Part shown: in pieces, positions 27,840-35,762 of the stretch
How positions within the stretch are numbered: the stretch's first letter is position 1
How the letters are laid out: each line of letters starts with the position of its first letter
Source: Methylophilaceae bacterium
GTDB taxonomy: Bacteria > Pseudomonadota > Gammaproteobacteria > Burkholderiales > Methylophilaceae
NCBI GenBank assembly: GCA_028247015.1
Contig: JAOKFJ010000002.1
Coordinates: 20,463-84,462 of the forward strand
Reading direction: 5' to 3'
DNA: 64,000 bases
Made by a program: the position numbers and the translations under genes
Notes under the pieces: model-generated
Seen by the model: the letters and a program-made list of their open reading frames with translations, nothing else
Databases searched by the model: none
What the model was told of the DNA's origin: nothing

Positions 27840-28250
27840 CTAAATCTCAAATAAATTGATAAGAAACGGGAAGATAAAGGCGAAAAAAATCCCGACAGTA
27901 AAAATTCCTAGCGACACAAAGTAAATAATCAAGGATAACCTTCGAGTTTTTTCACATGCATCTGCTAATTTTTTATCTGCAGGACAAGGAAGGCTTCTTG
28001 CAAGGTATTGAATTGCCCCAGAAATTATGAGCATGATAAAAGCACTAATAAATATCGGTATTTTATAGATAGAAAGAATAATTAATTGTGGAAATACCGA
28101 AATCAAAGAACTTAATGCGGCTCCGGCACCAATTGAAACTAAAAGAGCAGGTAGTGCACAGCAAATAATAGTCCCGCTACTGGCAAATAAAGTTAGATAA
28201 TTTAATATTTTATGTGACTTTATTGCATCTAATTCCTTATTTAGACTCAT
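27840..28250 (-). CDS. MerT-like inner membrane metal transport protein
   Basis: From the ATG at 28250 the product has 136 residues starting MSLNKELDAIKSHKILNY. I chose this rather than the longer frame to 28373, because it overlaps the preceding HMA gene by only 14 nt. It has a Cys-Cys pair in the first helix (GTIICCALPALLVSIG), as in MerT, and a second pair in a loop (LPCPADKKLADAC), with three or four helices in all. MerT passes metal from a periplasmic HMA protein to the cytosol. Here the partner would be the upstream HMA gene, and the regulator CsoR. The metal is likely copper rather than mercury. Confidence 0.7.
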   Translation of the reverse strand: MSLNKELDAIKSHKILNYLTLFASSGTIICCALPALLVSIGAGAALSSLISVFPQLIILSIYKIPIFISAFIMLIISGAIQYLARSLPCPADKKLADACEKTRRLSLIIYFVSLGIFTVGIFFAFIFPFLINLFEI

Positions 28251-28554
28251 ATTTTCTTTTAATCTCACTAACAGATTCAGATACAACCTCAATTTTTTTG
28301 ACGTCGTATCCAGATTCGGTAATAACTGTTCTAATAAAATTTTCGTCAATACCATTTTCATCATTTGATTCAATAGCGACGAAGTAATCCTCTAAATTTA
28401 CAAAAACAGCCTTTACATTTTTAACTGATTCGAAACTTTTTTCTATGCCCTGTGCACAAAAGGCACAAACCATTCCAAGAACTTCAATTTTTTGCGTTAG
28501 TGCATGACTATTGGCACTAAAACATAAGACTCCTATTACTATTAATTTTTTCAT
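28237..28554 (-). CDS. periplasmic heavy-metal-associated (HMA) domain protein, MerP-like
   Basis: The 105-residue protein has a signal peptide (MKKLIVIGVLCFSANSHA, cleavage near residue 18) and one HMA domain with the metal-binding motif GMVCAFCAQGIEK near residues 27-39, then the beta-alpha-beta core. It is followed by a 14-bp overlap with the MerT-like gene. The layout resembles merP-merT, but the upstream regulator is CsoR-type, so copper(I) is the more likely ligand. Confidence 0.85.
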   Translation of the reverse strand: MKKLIVIGVLCFSANSHALTQKIEVLGMVCAFCAQGIEKSFESVKNVKAVFVNLEDYFVAIESNDENGIDENFIRTVITESGYDVKKIEVVSESVSEIKRKYESK

Positions 28555-28565
28555 TGTTTAAACTC

Positions 28566-29219
28566 CTAAAATGTATACATCAAGTGAAGAGATGGGTCTC
28601 CATCCGTTATTCCTGCGTCCATAAATATAGCTTTATTTATTAGCCTTAATGTTGGGGTATATTCAATTTTTTTGAATAAGCTATTAGTATTTTTAGCTTT
28701 TAAAATAAACCAAGGCTGTGTTTCGTTATAACCTGTTTCATAGAATGAAAATCCACCCTCTATTTTAGTTGTATCAAAATTTTCGTGCCCAACTCTTAAG
28801 ATCTGATGCGAAAATAAACTAAATAATCTTTTTGTCTCATAATCAAATTGCAAAGTAGGGCTTAAGTAAGAGTGATCTTTATCCTTAAAATTTTTCTTAA
28901 TATTTATTTTTCCAATATTAGTAAAAAGCCATAAATTAGTTTGTGAGCTAACTGCATTTTTTCTCATCAATCTCCTTAAATGAAATATGTTCCCAGCTCT
29001 TAATTTATATCCATTACCTTTAATTGTATGTGCTGATATTCCAATGGCATTTTTTGCTGTTATTACATAACTAGATTCTAGGCTAACATGGTCTTTACTG
29101 GCTGTAGCCATTGTAGTTATAGATCCCTTGAAGCTCATCGGCGCTGCATACAACATTGATTGATAAGTGAGAAATACTAAAAGTACTAGCGCATAAATTT
29201 TTTTATCGTTTATATAAAT
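28566..29219 (-). CDS. exported beta-rich protein, probable ATT start
   Basis: From the ATG at 29156 the frame encodes 196 residues, but the frame upstream continues without stop to 29219 and spells a convincing signal peptide (KKIYALVLLVFLTYQSMLYA). The only AUU/AUA triplets there are ATT at 29219 and 29201 and ATA at 29213. AAGGA lies 8 nt before the ATT at 29219, so I infer an ATT start. The mature part is rich in beta strands and aromatic residues (ending DPSLHLMYTF), suggesting an outer membrane protein. It lies between csoR and the HMA gene. No family was recognised. Confidence 0.55.
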   Translation of the reverse strand: MYINDKKIYALVLLVFLTYQSMLYAAPMSFKGSITTMATASKDHVSLESSYVITAKNAIGISAHTIKGNGYKLRAGNIFHLRRLMRKNAVSSQTNLWLFTNIGKINIKKNFKDKDHSYLSPTLQFDYETKRLFSLFSHQILRVGHENFDTTKIEGGFSFYETGYNETQPWFILKAKNTNSLFKKIEYTPTLRLINKAIFMDAGITDGDPSLHLMYTF

Positions 29220-29487
29220 CTGTTAATTCCTTAATTTTTTCATCTTGAATATTTTTATCTTTTGAATGAAATGCTTCCATAACACAGCTTTCAAGGTGTT
29301 TTTGAAGCATAATAATCTCCAGTGACTTGCATGCGGAACTAACAGCTTTTAGCTGTGTTATGATTTCAGGGCAGTATCTTCGTTCCTCAATCATTTTTTT
29401 TATTCCATTTAATTGGCCTGTAACTTTATTTATTCTTGTAATGTGTTTTTCATAATTTGGATGTTTTGTTTCAGAACAATTTTTCAC
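29203..29487 (-). CDS. csoR: CsoR/RcnR-family metal-sensing repressor
   Basis: The 94-residue all-helical protein has the DUF156 pattern (ITRINKVTGQLNGIKKMIEERRYCPEIITQL) and the copper ligands expected for CsoR: Cys in RRYCPEI, and His and Cys in QKHLESC spaced four apart. The Cys-His-Cys set fits Cu(I) CsoR better than persulfide-sensing CstR or nickel RcnR. A near-perfect operator lies 32 bp upstream of the ATG, so it likely autoregulates the downstream exported protein, HMA and MerT-like genes. Confidence 0.9.
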   Translation of the reverse strand: MKNCSETKHPNYEKHITRINKVTGQLNGIKKMIEERRYCPEIITQLKAVSSACKSLEIIMLQKHLESCVMEAFHSKDKNIQDEKIKELTDLYKR

Positions 29488-29519
29488 TAGTTTTCCTTAA
29501 TTATAATTTTGAATACATA

Positions 29520-29540
29520 ATATACCCCATAGGGGTATAT
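29520..29540. promoter_or_regulatory. CsoR-type operator
   Basis: ATATACCCC and GGGGTATAT form perfect 9-bp arms around an ATA spacer, matching the GC-tract-with-AT-flank sites bound by CsoR/FrmR-family repressors. It lies between csoR (32 bp away) and the divergent plus-strand gene at 29614 (73 bp away) and may control both. Confidence 0.8.
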
Positions 29541-29613
29541 ATCAAATTTTTCTAATAAATAAATTGATTATGGTTGTAATTGAATTAATTATTTTTTTTG
29601 GTGTCAGAAAAAT

Positions 29614-29949
29614 ATGTCTATATTATTTAAAATTATTATTGCAGTTATTATAATTGTTGCAGCTACTGAGCTCAGTAAAAGAAGTACAACGTTGGCAGCT
29701 ATTTTACTTGCAATGCCAATTGTATTATTTGTGTCCTTCACGCTAATATGGGAAGAATCAAAGGATGCCAATAAAATAGCAATGCTTACGCACGAAACTC
29801 TTATGTTTATATTGCCAGTGCTTCCATTCTTATTTCTATTAAGCTACATGTTAAAAAATGGGACTAATTTTTACATATCCTTAGGTGTCTCTTCACTTGG
29901 AATTATTTTGGCGACACTTTTAGTACAAAAATATTTTTTTCAAACTTAA
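29614..29949 (+). CDS. DUF3147-like membrane protein
   Basis: The 111-residue protein has four hydrophobic helices, beginning MSILFKIIIAVIIIVAATELSKRSTTLAAILLAMPIVLF, which fits the DUF3147 family. The TELSKRS segment is characteristic of it. It lies on the plus strand, divergent from csoR and sharing the operator region at 29520, so it may be copper-regulated. Function unknown. Confidence 0.7.
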   Translation: MSILFKIIIAVIIIVAATELSKRSTTLAAILLAMPIVLFVSFTLIWEESKDANKIAMLTHETLMFILPVLPFLFLLSYMLKNGTNFYISLGVSSLGIILATLLVQKYFFQT

Positions 29950-30030
29950 TATTCACTATAAAGCATAATAAATTCTTAGTATGAGGGATTTACTATACAA
30001 TTTAGACGGTCAATATTTAACGGAAATATT

Positions 30031-30681
30031 ATGTGTCCAGCATGCTATCTTAATGGCTTTTTATTCTTAATATTTGGAGCTAGTGGTGCCTCAATAGCCA
30101 ATAATCCATGGGTTATTGCACTTGCTATTGTATTGACTTTGGCAGGTCTCTATTGGATGTGGAAAGCATGGAAAAAAAGGACACCCGGTAAAACAATGAA
30201 AAATTTAAAAACAACGATTATTTTTCTGCTAGTTTTTGCTGCAGGTTTCACTACAGCTTCATACATTACTCACGAATACTTCAAAAATTTATATGAGCAA
30301 CAAACAAGGTTATCTTCTTTTGTAACAGAAAATGGAGATAAGAATGAATCCATATATATAATATCCCCTAAAGACGGAGAAGAAGTTACTAATCCAGTGA
30401 AGGTAGTATTTGGCCTTAAAGATATGGGGGTAGCACCAGCAGGAACGATTAGGAAGAATACAGGCCATCATCATTTATTAGTTAACTTAGATGTACTTCC
30501 AGATCTAGATTTACCCTTGCCTAGCAATAAAAATTTAATTCACTTTGGTTTGGGCCAGACAGAAACTGATATTAAATTAGATAAGGGAATTAATACGCTA
30601 CAATTAATACTAGGCAATCACATGCATGTGCCTCATCAGCCACCATTAATCTCAAAAAAGATTAAAGTTATTGTGAAATAA
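30031..30681 (+). CDS. DUF4399 protein fused to an N-terminal two-helix membrane segment
   Basis: The 216-residue protein has a short N-terminal part (MCPACYLNGFLFLIFGASG, helices to about residue 47, then WKKR), a second hydrophobic segment (TTIIFLLVFAAGFTTASYI, residues 59-77), and a C-terminal DUF4399 domain. The domain has VFGLKDMGVAPAG, TGHHHLLVNLD with three His and GLGQTETDIKLDKGINTLQL. Stand-alone DUF4399 proteins usually begin with a signal peptide like the second segment, so the first 54 residues look like a fused small CxxC membrane protein. A metal role is suggested by the CPAC motif and the neighbourhood. Confidence 0.75.
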   Translation: MCPACYLNGFLFLIFGASGASIANNPWVIALAIVLTLAGLYWMWKAWKKRTPGKTMKNLKTTIIFLLVFAAGFTTASYITHEYFKNLYEQQTRLSSFVTENGDKNESIYIISPKDGEEVTNPVKVVFGLKDMGVAPAGTIRKNTGHHHLLVNLDVLPDLDLPLPSNKNLIHFGLGQTETDIKLDKGINTLQLILGNHMHVPHQPPLISKKIKVIVK

Positions 30682-30690
30682 AATTTAAAA

Positions 30691-31044
30691 TTATTTGTGT
30701 AGGTGGAAAACTTTATTCATTATTTTCCAATGATTATCAAGCTTTAACAAAGTAAATAGGTCAGTAAATTTATGACCAGACCAATTATCAGACTCTAGTC
30801 TAACGGTCGCGACCGTTCCTTCAATATCAATACTAGCAATATTTGCATTTAGTTCAGTGGCCGCAGGATTTTCATCAACCCAATCAAAAAGATTTTTTAT
30901 TGGTCCAGAAAATAAATCATCTCCTATGTACCCAAAAACTGTTGCCTCACTATGAAATGCTGGCTTCATATCATCTCCGTTTCCTGATGTTGCCCCTTTT
31001 ATATAATGACTTATAGTTTTACTAATTAGGTCCTTATCACTCAT
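30691..31044 (-). CDS. SnoaL/lumazine-binding-like (NTF2 fold) protein
   Basis: The 117-residue protein has the NTF2-fold pattern ISHYIKGATSGNGDDMKPAFHSEATVFGYIGDDLFSGPIKNLFDWV, a middle beta part (IEGTVATVRLESDNWSGHKFTDLFTLLKLDNHWKIMNKVFHLH) and the W-K-I-x-N-K ending of the putative lumazine-binding family (PF12893-like). Members are small enzymes or ligand-binding proteins of unknown substrate. It faces the preceding DUF4399 gene convergently. Confidence 0.75.
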   Translation of the reverse strand: MSDKDLISKTISHYIKGATSGNGDDMKPAFHSEATVFGYIGDDLFSGPIKNLFDWVDENPAATELNANIASIDIEGTVATVRLESDNWSGHKFTDLFTLLKLDNHWKIMNKVFHLHK

Positions 31045-31196
31045 TTATTAATCCCCCATTTTTAATTTTAAAATATATATAAAATACACATTACTTGAGC
31101 GTATTAATTTATATAGTACTCCAATAGTTAAGTATTTATAGGTAAAGCCGATGCATAACAGAAGACATAAATTAGGGACTTTGATATAATCTCAAC

Positions 31197-31937
31197 ATGA
31201 ATCAAATCAACATTACACCAAAAGATATTAGTAGAATATTTTGGGAGCTAATTTATGGGACAGAAGAAAATTTTAGCCCGTTAGACAGAGCAAATTTATT
31301 AAACACAATTTCTAAATTAGACATTCTTAGGTATCAAGAGATAGCTGATGAATCTTCTCAAGCTGAAGTTCGATTACATTACAATGAGACTACAGGTTCA
31401 ACGACTCCAGCCCAAGCAATTGGACTTTACTACATAACAAAATATTTTAGACCATTAAGGGTAATAGAGATTGGTACATGGATTGGTAAAAGCACTGTAT
31501 CAATTGCATCTGCCATAGATACATATTCTCAAGCAGGTGAAATAGTAACCTGTGATGTGACGAATGATATTAAAATTCCATTTGAAGGAAAAACGAAAAT
31601 TACCCAATTTCCAAAACAAGATAGCAATCAGATGCTGCAGCAACTTTCTGGTACATACGATCTTGTATTTATTGATGGAAAGATTATGCATAAAGATATA
31701 CCACTTCTAAAGAATTTAATTACTCCAAAAACTATATTTGTTATTGATGATTTTGAAGGTCTTGCTAAGGGAGTTGAAAATGTTTCGATTCTTAGAGATA
31801 AAATAGACTTACTCAAGAGCCATTACTTGATAATGCCTCCAAACGAAAAAATACTTAATGATCACCGTTTTAAAACTACTTCTACAACAGCTGTTATAGT
31901 TCCTATGAAGACATTTACTCTTGCTGTAAGTCATTAA
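31197..31937 (+). CDS. class I SAM-dependent methyltransferase
   Basis: The 246-residue protein has an O-methyltransferase-like fold: YFRPLRVIEIGTWIGKSTVSIASAI near residue 82 (motif I), EIVTCDVTND near 117, and YDLVFIDGKIMHKDIPLLKNLI near 152. The IDG motif after strand 4 resembles the methyltransf_24 group. A TATAAT hexamer ends 8 nt before the ATG. It is the first gene of a three-gene cluster with GSCFA and an oxygenase gene. Substrate unknown. Confidence 0.8.
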   Translation: MNQINITPKDISRIFWELIYGTEENFSPLDRANLLNTISKLDILRYQEIADESSQAEVRLHYNETTGSTTPAQAIGLYYITKYFRPLRVIEIGTWIGKSTVSIASAIDTYSQAGEIVTCDVTNDIKIPFEGKTKITQFPKQDSNQMLQQLSGTYDLVFIDGKIMHKDIPLLKNLITPKTIFVIDDFEGLAKGVENVSILRDKIDLLKSHYLIMPPNEKILNDHRFKTTSTTAVIVPMKTFTLAVSH

Positions 31938-32017
31938 TACATAGCCATTAAAAGCTACCTAAGGTTATTTTTTTGGTTTAAGAAGTTATTTGGATAATTT
32001 TTTACCTAGCTTAATTT

Positions 32018-33265
32018 ATGATTAATTTTTATAAAGACAAACAAAATAATAGAAAAATACTCCCACGTTTTTTTTATAGAAACTTTATCGATCATATTAA
32101 AGAAAATAACCTATCAAAAGATAAAGCTATTGAATTATTCGAAGATTTAGTTCTTTCAAGTAAGGGCTCTGATTATTTAAAATTTACATGGAATTTACCT
32201 AAAATATTTAATAAATATTTTAATAAAGAAGAAATTGTAAAGCTAGAATCTATATTGAAAAAAAAGCGCGATAAAAGATTAGGTAAAGCAAAAAAACATA
32301 TTTATCCTCATGTTTCAGATGAATTCTCTCTTGATGGAAAATTTTTAGAGTCAGTTTTCGATACGAGTAAATTACCAGAAATATTAAAAAAAGATATTTT
32401 CTTTACTATGGGTAGTTGTTTTGCAAGAAATTTTTCTAATTTTTTAAATGAAAAGGGAATCAAATCAAAAAACCTAGGTTTTGCAGAGGATTTAAATACA
32501 CCGGGCTCTAATGCGTCTTTTTTAGATTTTGTTTCTACAGAAAATAGGGAGCTTTTGACTGAAGAACTACCTAGTTTGATTAATCATTATTGGAGTTCGC
32601 TGAACCAAAAAGAAATAGATATTTTAATTAAAACAAAAACAAATGAAATTTTAGCGGTTAAAGAATTAATAGAATCATGCACAAAAATTATTATTACATT
32701 AGGAAATACAATTGACTTCTATAAATCAATTGATGGAAACGATGAGATTATCCCGAAGTTTATAAGCTTAGATCATTCTGAAGATATTGATACAAGAATT
32801 AATGCTGCCGCGAGAATAAAAAAAACTGGAGCTTATATGAGGATGTCAACTTTTAGTGAAACAAAAAGTCATATAAAAAATATTCATAAATTTGTAAGAA
32901 AGTTAGCTCCAAAAGCAACACTTATCTTTACCGTTTCACCAGTACCAATCGATAGCGTACTAGGAATAACAGACCTATTAAATTTAAATGCAATTGAGAT
33001 AGACTGTATAAGTAAAAGTACTATAAGAACTGCTTTATATGAAGTTATGAATTCTGCTGAAATAATAAAAGACGATAATCTTTTTTATCTTCCCTCCTAT
33101 GAAATTGTTAAGTGGGTCGCTCCTGTAATTGGCCTACCAATTTTTGGAAATGAAGATGCAGCATCGAGACATGTATCGAACGATATTTTGAATAGCGTTT
33201 GTGAATTTATATATAATGACATAAGTGATGACAGTATAATTTCTAAACAAAAATATAGATTATAA
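32018..33265 (+). CDS. GSCFA domain-containing protein
   Basis: The 415-residue protein has the GSCFA domain signature FFTMGSCFARNFSNFL near residue 130, followed by LGFAEDLNTPGSNASFLDF, ITLGNTIDFYKS near 230, and IFTVSPVPIDSVLG near 310. The last is the second conserved block of these SGNH-like hydrolases. The family removes or modifies O-acyl groups in some polysaccharides by analogy, but no member is assigned here. It is followed 3 bp later by a 2OG oxygenase gene. Confidence 0.85.
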   Translation: MINFYKDKQNNRKILPRFFYRNFIDHIKENNLSKDKAIELFEDLVLSSKGSDYLKFTWNLPKIFNKYFNKEEIVKLESILKKKRDKRLGKAKKHIYPHVSDEFSLDGKFLESVFDTSKLPEILKKDIFFTMGSCFARNFSNFLNEKGIKSKNLGFAEDLNTPGSNASFLDFVSTENRELLTEELPSLINHYWSSLNQKEIDILIKTKTNEILAVKELIESCTKIIITLGNTIDFYKSIDGNDEIIPKFISLDHSEDIDTRINAAARIKKTGAYMRMSTFSETKSHIKNIHKFVRKLAPKATLIFTVSPVPIDSVLGITDLLNLNAIEIDCISKSTIRTALYEVMNSAEIIKDDNLFYLPSYEIVKWVAPVIGLPIFGNEDAASRHVSNDILNSVCEFIYNDISDDSIISKQKYRL

Positions 33266-33268
33266 AAT

Positions 33269-33997
33269 ATGGATATTTCTGAAGAATTAAAAATAGCATA
33301 TAAGATTGCTAACAAACAAATCAATATTTTTCCGTACCCACATTTATATATAAACAATATATTTACAGACTCATTTTATAGCCAGATTATTAATCATCTT
33401 CCACACTTTGATCAGCTTAAAACTTTAAGCGATGTAAGACCAGTAACTAAGGGAGCCTACAAAGAAAGGTTTGCCTTGAATCTAGACGATAAATCATTAG
33501 GTGTTTTAAGTGATAAAAATTATTTATTCTGGAGTAATTTTCGAAAACAATTTTTGTCTGGTGGGATTAAGAATTTTTTACTTACTACAAAATTTTCAGC
33601 GTATGTAGAAGCAAGATTTTCTAATTTTAAAGAATTATATTTTTATGATGAGCTATTATTAATTAATGACACTCTAAATTATAGTCTGGGCCCACATACA
33701 GATTCCCCAAAAAAAGTTATGTCTTTTCTTTTTTACCTTCCAAGTGATGAATCTCAAATAGAACTAGGCACCTCAATTTATATTCCAAAAGATCGATCTT
33801 TTGCATGTGCAGGTCTTACGCATCACCTTCATGATGATTTTATTAAAATTCATACTAATGATTTTCTACCTAACTCTGTATTTGGATTTATAAAGTGTAA
33901 TAATTCATTTCATGGAGTAGAAAAAATAGTGAGTGATGAAAGAAGATGGGTACTTCTTTATGATATTTATGTTGGAGATAAACGTGAGGATAATTAA
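33269..33997 (+). CDS. 2OG-Fe(II) oxygenase-like protein
   Basis: The 242-residue protein has the jelly-roll oxygenase layout: an iron HxD motif in YSLGPHTDSPKKVMSFLFYLP near residue 142, the distal His in NNSFHGVEKIVSDERRW near 216, and the 2-oxoglutarate Arg in ERRWVLLYDIY. It lies 3 bp after the GSCFA gene, implying an operon. Its substrate is unknown, and the pairing with GSCFA and a methyltransferase suggests modification of a surface glycan or small molecule, which is inference. Confidence 0.78.
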   Translation: MDISEELKIAYKIANKQINIFPYPHLYINNIFTDSFYSQIINHLPHFDQLKTLSDVRPVTKGAYKERFALNLDDKSLGVLSDKNYLFWSNFRKQFLSGGIKNFLLTTKFSAYVEARFSNFKELYFYDELLLINDTLNYSLGPHTDSPKKVMSFLFYLPSDESQIELGTSIYIPKDRSFACAGLTHHLHDDFIKIHTNDFLPNSVFGFIKCNNSFHGVEKIVSDERRWVLLYDIYVGDKREDN

Positions 33998-34002
33998 ACT
34001 AT

Positions 34003-35385
34003 TTATTTAGGTTGTCGCTGGAAATAAACATATGATAGGTTTAAGACAAAAGGAATGAATCCAGCATAAATAAATTTACTTATGTCGTAATAGTTGATTA
34101 TAAAAAAACTTACTGTGCCAATAACAACACCAATCATGTAGTTTTTAATTGAAATTTTATCATTCATTGATAAGATAATTATAAGTGGTGCAAAAGTTAT
34201 TCCTAGAAGAGTCCATGCGTAAATAACAATATGGAACACACTATTATTATTTATTAAGGCTATAGCTGCCGCTGTTAATGCTACCGTAAAGGTAATTAGT
34301 TTGATTTGAGTGGTTGAGAAATTTTTTGTCTTAAATAAATCTTGTGAGATATTTCCTGAACAGTTTATTATCAATGAGTCTGCTGTTGACATAGTTGCAG
34401 CAAAAATTCCAGCAATAATTATTCCAATCATAAAAGGGCTTAATAATTCGAGTGCCATTAATGGCAATGCTAATTCAGGGTCAAAGGTACTATTATTATC
34501 CAAATAAATTCTAGAAAGCATTCCAACACAAAAAGCTAAAAAATAAAAAAGGAGATACCAAAAGTAATAATGATAACGAGATTTTTTAACTAAACTAGAA
34601 TCCTTTAACGCCATAAATCTGACCATAATATGAGGTTGGCCAATAACAAATAAACCAGCGACAAGCCAACTTATAGGATAAATAAATTTTAAAAATAGAG
34701 AGCTCTGAATTTCAGGCGGAAAGAAATTTAAATAATTATCAATTAGCAGCCATTTATCGAATGCAATATCGATCCCACCTAAACTAACAATGCATGAGAT
34801 AACTAAAATTATCATTGAGAGGACCATAACAAAAGCTTGAATCACATCCGTCCATATTGATGCCCGAATACCTCCAACCATCGTATACATAAAGACAATA
34901 AATGAACCTATGCTAATGCCTAGCCAAAGATCCCAACCAAACACAACCATTAATGTTTTTCCACCTGAAACAAATTGAGCGGAGGCATAGATAATTAAGA
35001 ATATAAGGCTTAATAATCCTATAAATTTTGAAATAAATTGACCTTGTTCTGACCATGCACCGACAACTGATGCGTAGGTGACATTAGAATTTTTTGTTAC
35101 AGCTTCATTGATTTTTTTATGTACAATTCTTGAGATTAAAAAGTCACCGAGTATCCAACCTATCATGAGCCAAATTGAGGGAAGTCCAACTAGGTATGTG
35201 AATCCAATTAATCCGATAAACATATAGCCACTGTTGTTAGTTGCCATAGCAGACAAGCCGACTATCCATGGACTTAGAGATTTTCCGGCTAGATAATAGT
35301 CAGATTTATTTGGTTTACTAAGAAATCCTGCAGATAATCCAACAAGGGCAATAACAAATAAAATAATTAAAAAAGAAAAAATCAC
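34003..35385 (-). CDS. sodium:solute symporter (SSS family)
   Basis: The 460-residue protein has about 13 membrane helices and SSS features: YYLAGKSLSPWIVGLSAMATNNSGYMFIG near residue 30, MVGGIRASIWTDVIQAFVM near 165, and FAATMSTADSLIINCSGNISQDLF near 325, the sodium-site segment. It is PutP/PanF-like. It lies 2 bp after ectC, so it is likely co-transcribed with ectABC and may take up ectoine, proline or another compatible solute. Confidence 0.9.
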   Translation of the reverse strand: MIFSFLIILFVIALVGLSAGFLSKPNKSDYYLAGKSLSPWIVGLSAMATNNSGYMFIGLIGFTYLVGLPSIWLMIGWILGDFLISRIVHKKINEAVTKNSNVTYASVVGAWSEQGQFISKFIGLLSLIFLIIYASAQFVSGGKTLMVVFGWDLWLGISIGSFIVFMYTMVGGIRASIWTDVIQAFVMVLSMIILVISCIVSLGGIDIAFDKWLLIDNYLNFFPPEIQSSLFLKFIYPISWLVAGLFVIGQPHIMVRFMALKDSSLVKKSRYHYYFWYLLFYFLAFCVGMLSRIYLDNNSTFDPELALPLMALELLSPFMIGIIIAGIFAATMSTADSLIINCSGNISQDLFKTKNFSTTQIKLITFTVALTAAAIALINNNSVFHIVIYAWTLLGITFAPLIIILSMNDKISIKNYMIGVVIGTVSFFIINYYDISKFIYAGFIPFVLNLSYVYFQRQPK

Positions 35386-35387
35386 GA

Positions 35388-35762
35388 TTAATCAATCTCG
35401 TACGCGCCCTGTTTGTTATGTACTTCATCGCCCTTGATGGGCGGATTAAAAACACAAGCTAATTTCATTTCTTCATCACAACTCAATACGTGCTCATCAT
35501 GAAGATTTAACGCATAAAGGACCCCAGGTTCAATCTTAAAAGATTGTTTATTTTTTAGATCAGTAATCTCACCCTGACCAGAAATACAATAAACGGATTC
35601 TAGATGATTGACGTAATGCATTTTAATTTTTGAATCTTTGTATATAGTTGTGATATGAAAAGAGAAGCCCATTCCATTTTCCTTTAGAAGCATACGAATG
35701 CTATTCCATTGTCCATTGGGATCTTCAACTTTATTGCATTGTTCAACTTTTTTTACAATCAT
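35388..35762 (-). CDS. ectC: L-ectoine synthase
   Basis: The 124-residue cupin closes N-gamma-acetyl-diaminobutyrate to ectoine. The sequence has the EctC start MIVKKVEQCNKVEDPNGQWNSIRMLLKENGMGFSFH, the metal-site region HYVNHLESVYCISGQGEI near residue 50, LYALNLHDEHVL near 88, and CVFNPPIKGDEVH near 104. Length is normal. The start overlaps the ectB stop by 4 nt. Confidence 0.97.
   Translation of the reverse strand: MIVKKVEQCNKVEDPNGQWNSIRMLLKENGMGFSFHITTIYKDSKIKMHYVNHLESVYCISGQGEITDLKNKQSFKIEPGVLYALNLHDEHVLSCDEEMKLACVFNPPIKGDEVHNKQGAYEID

Noticed and set aside
28251..28373. Longer MerT-like start at 28373
   Set aside because: The extension lies almost wholly within the HMA gene in another frame and adds no membrane or Cys feature.
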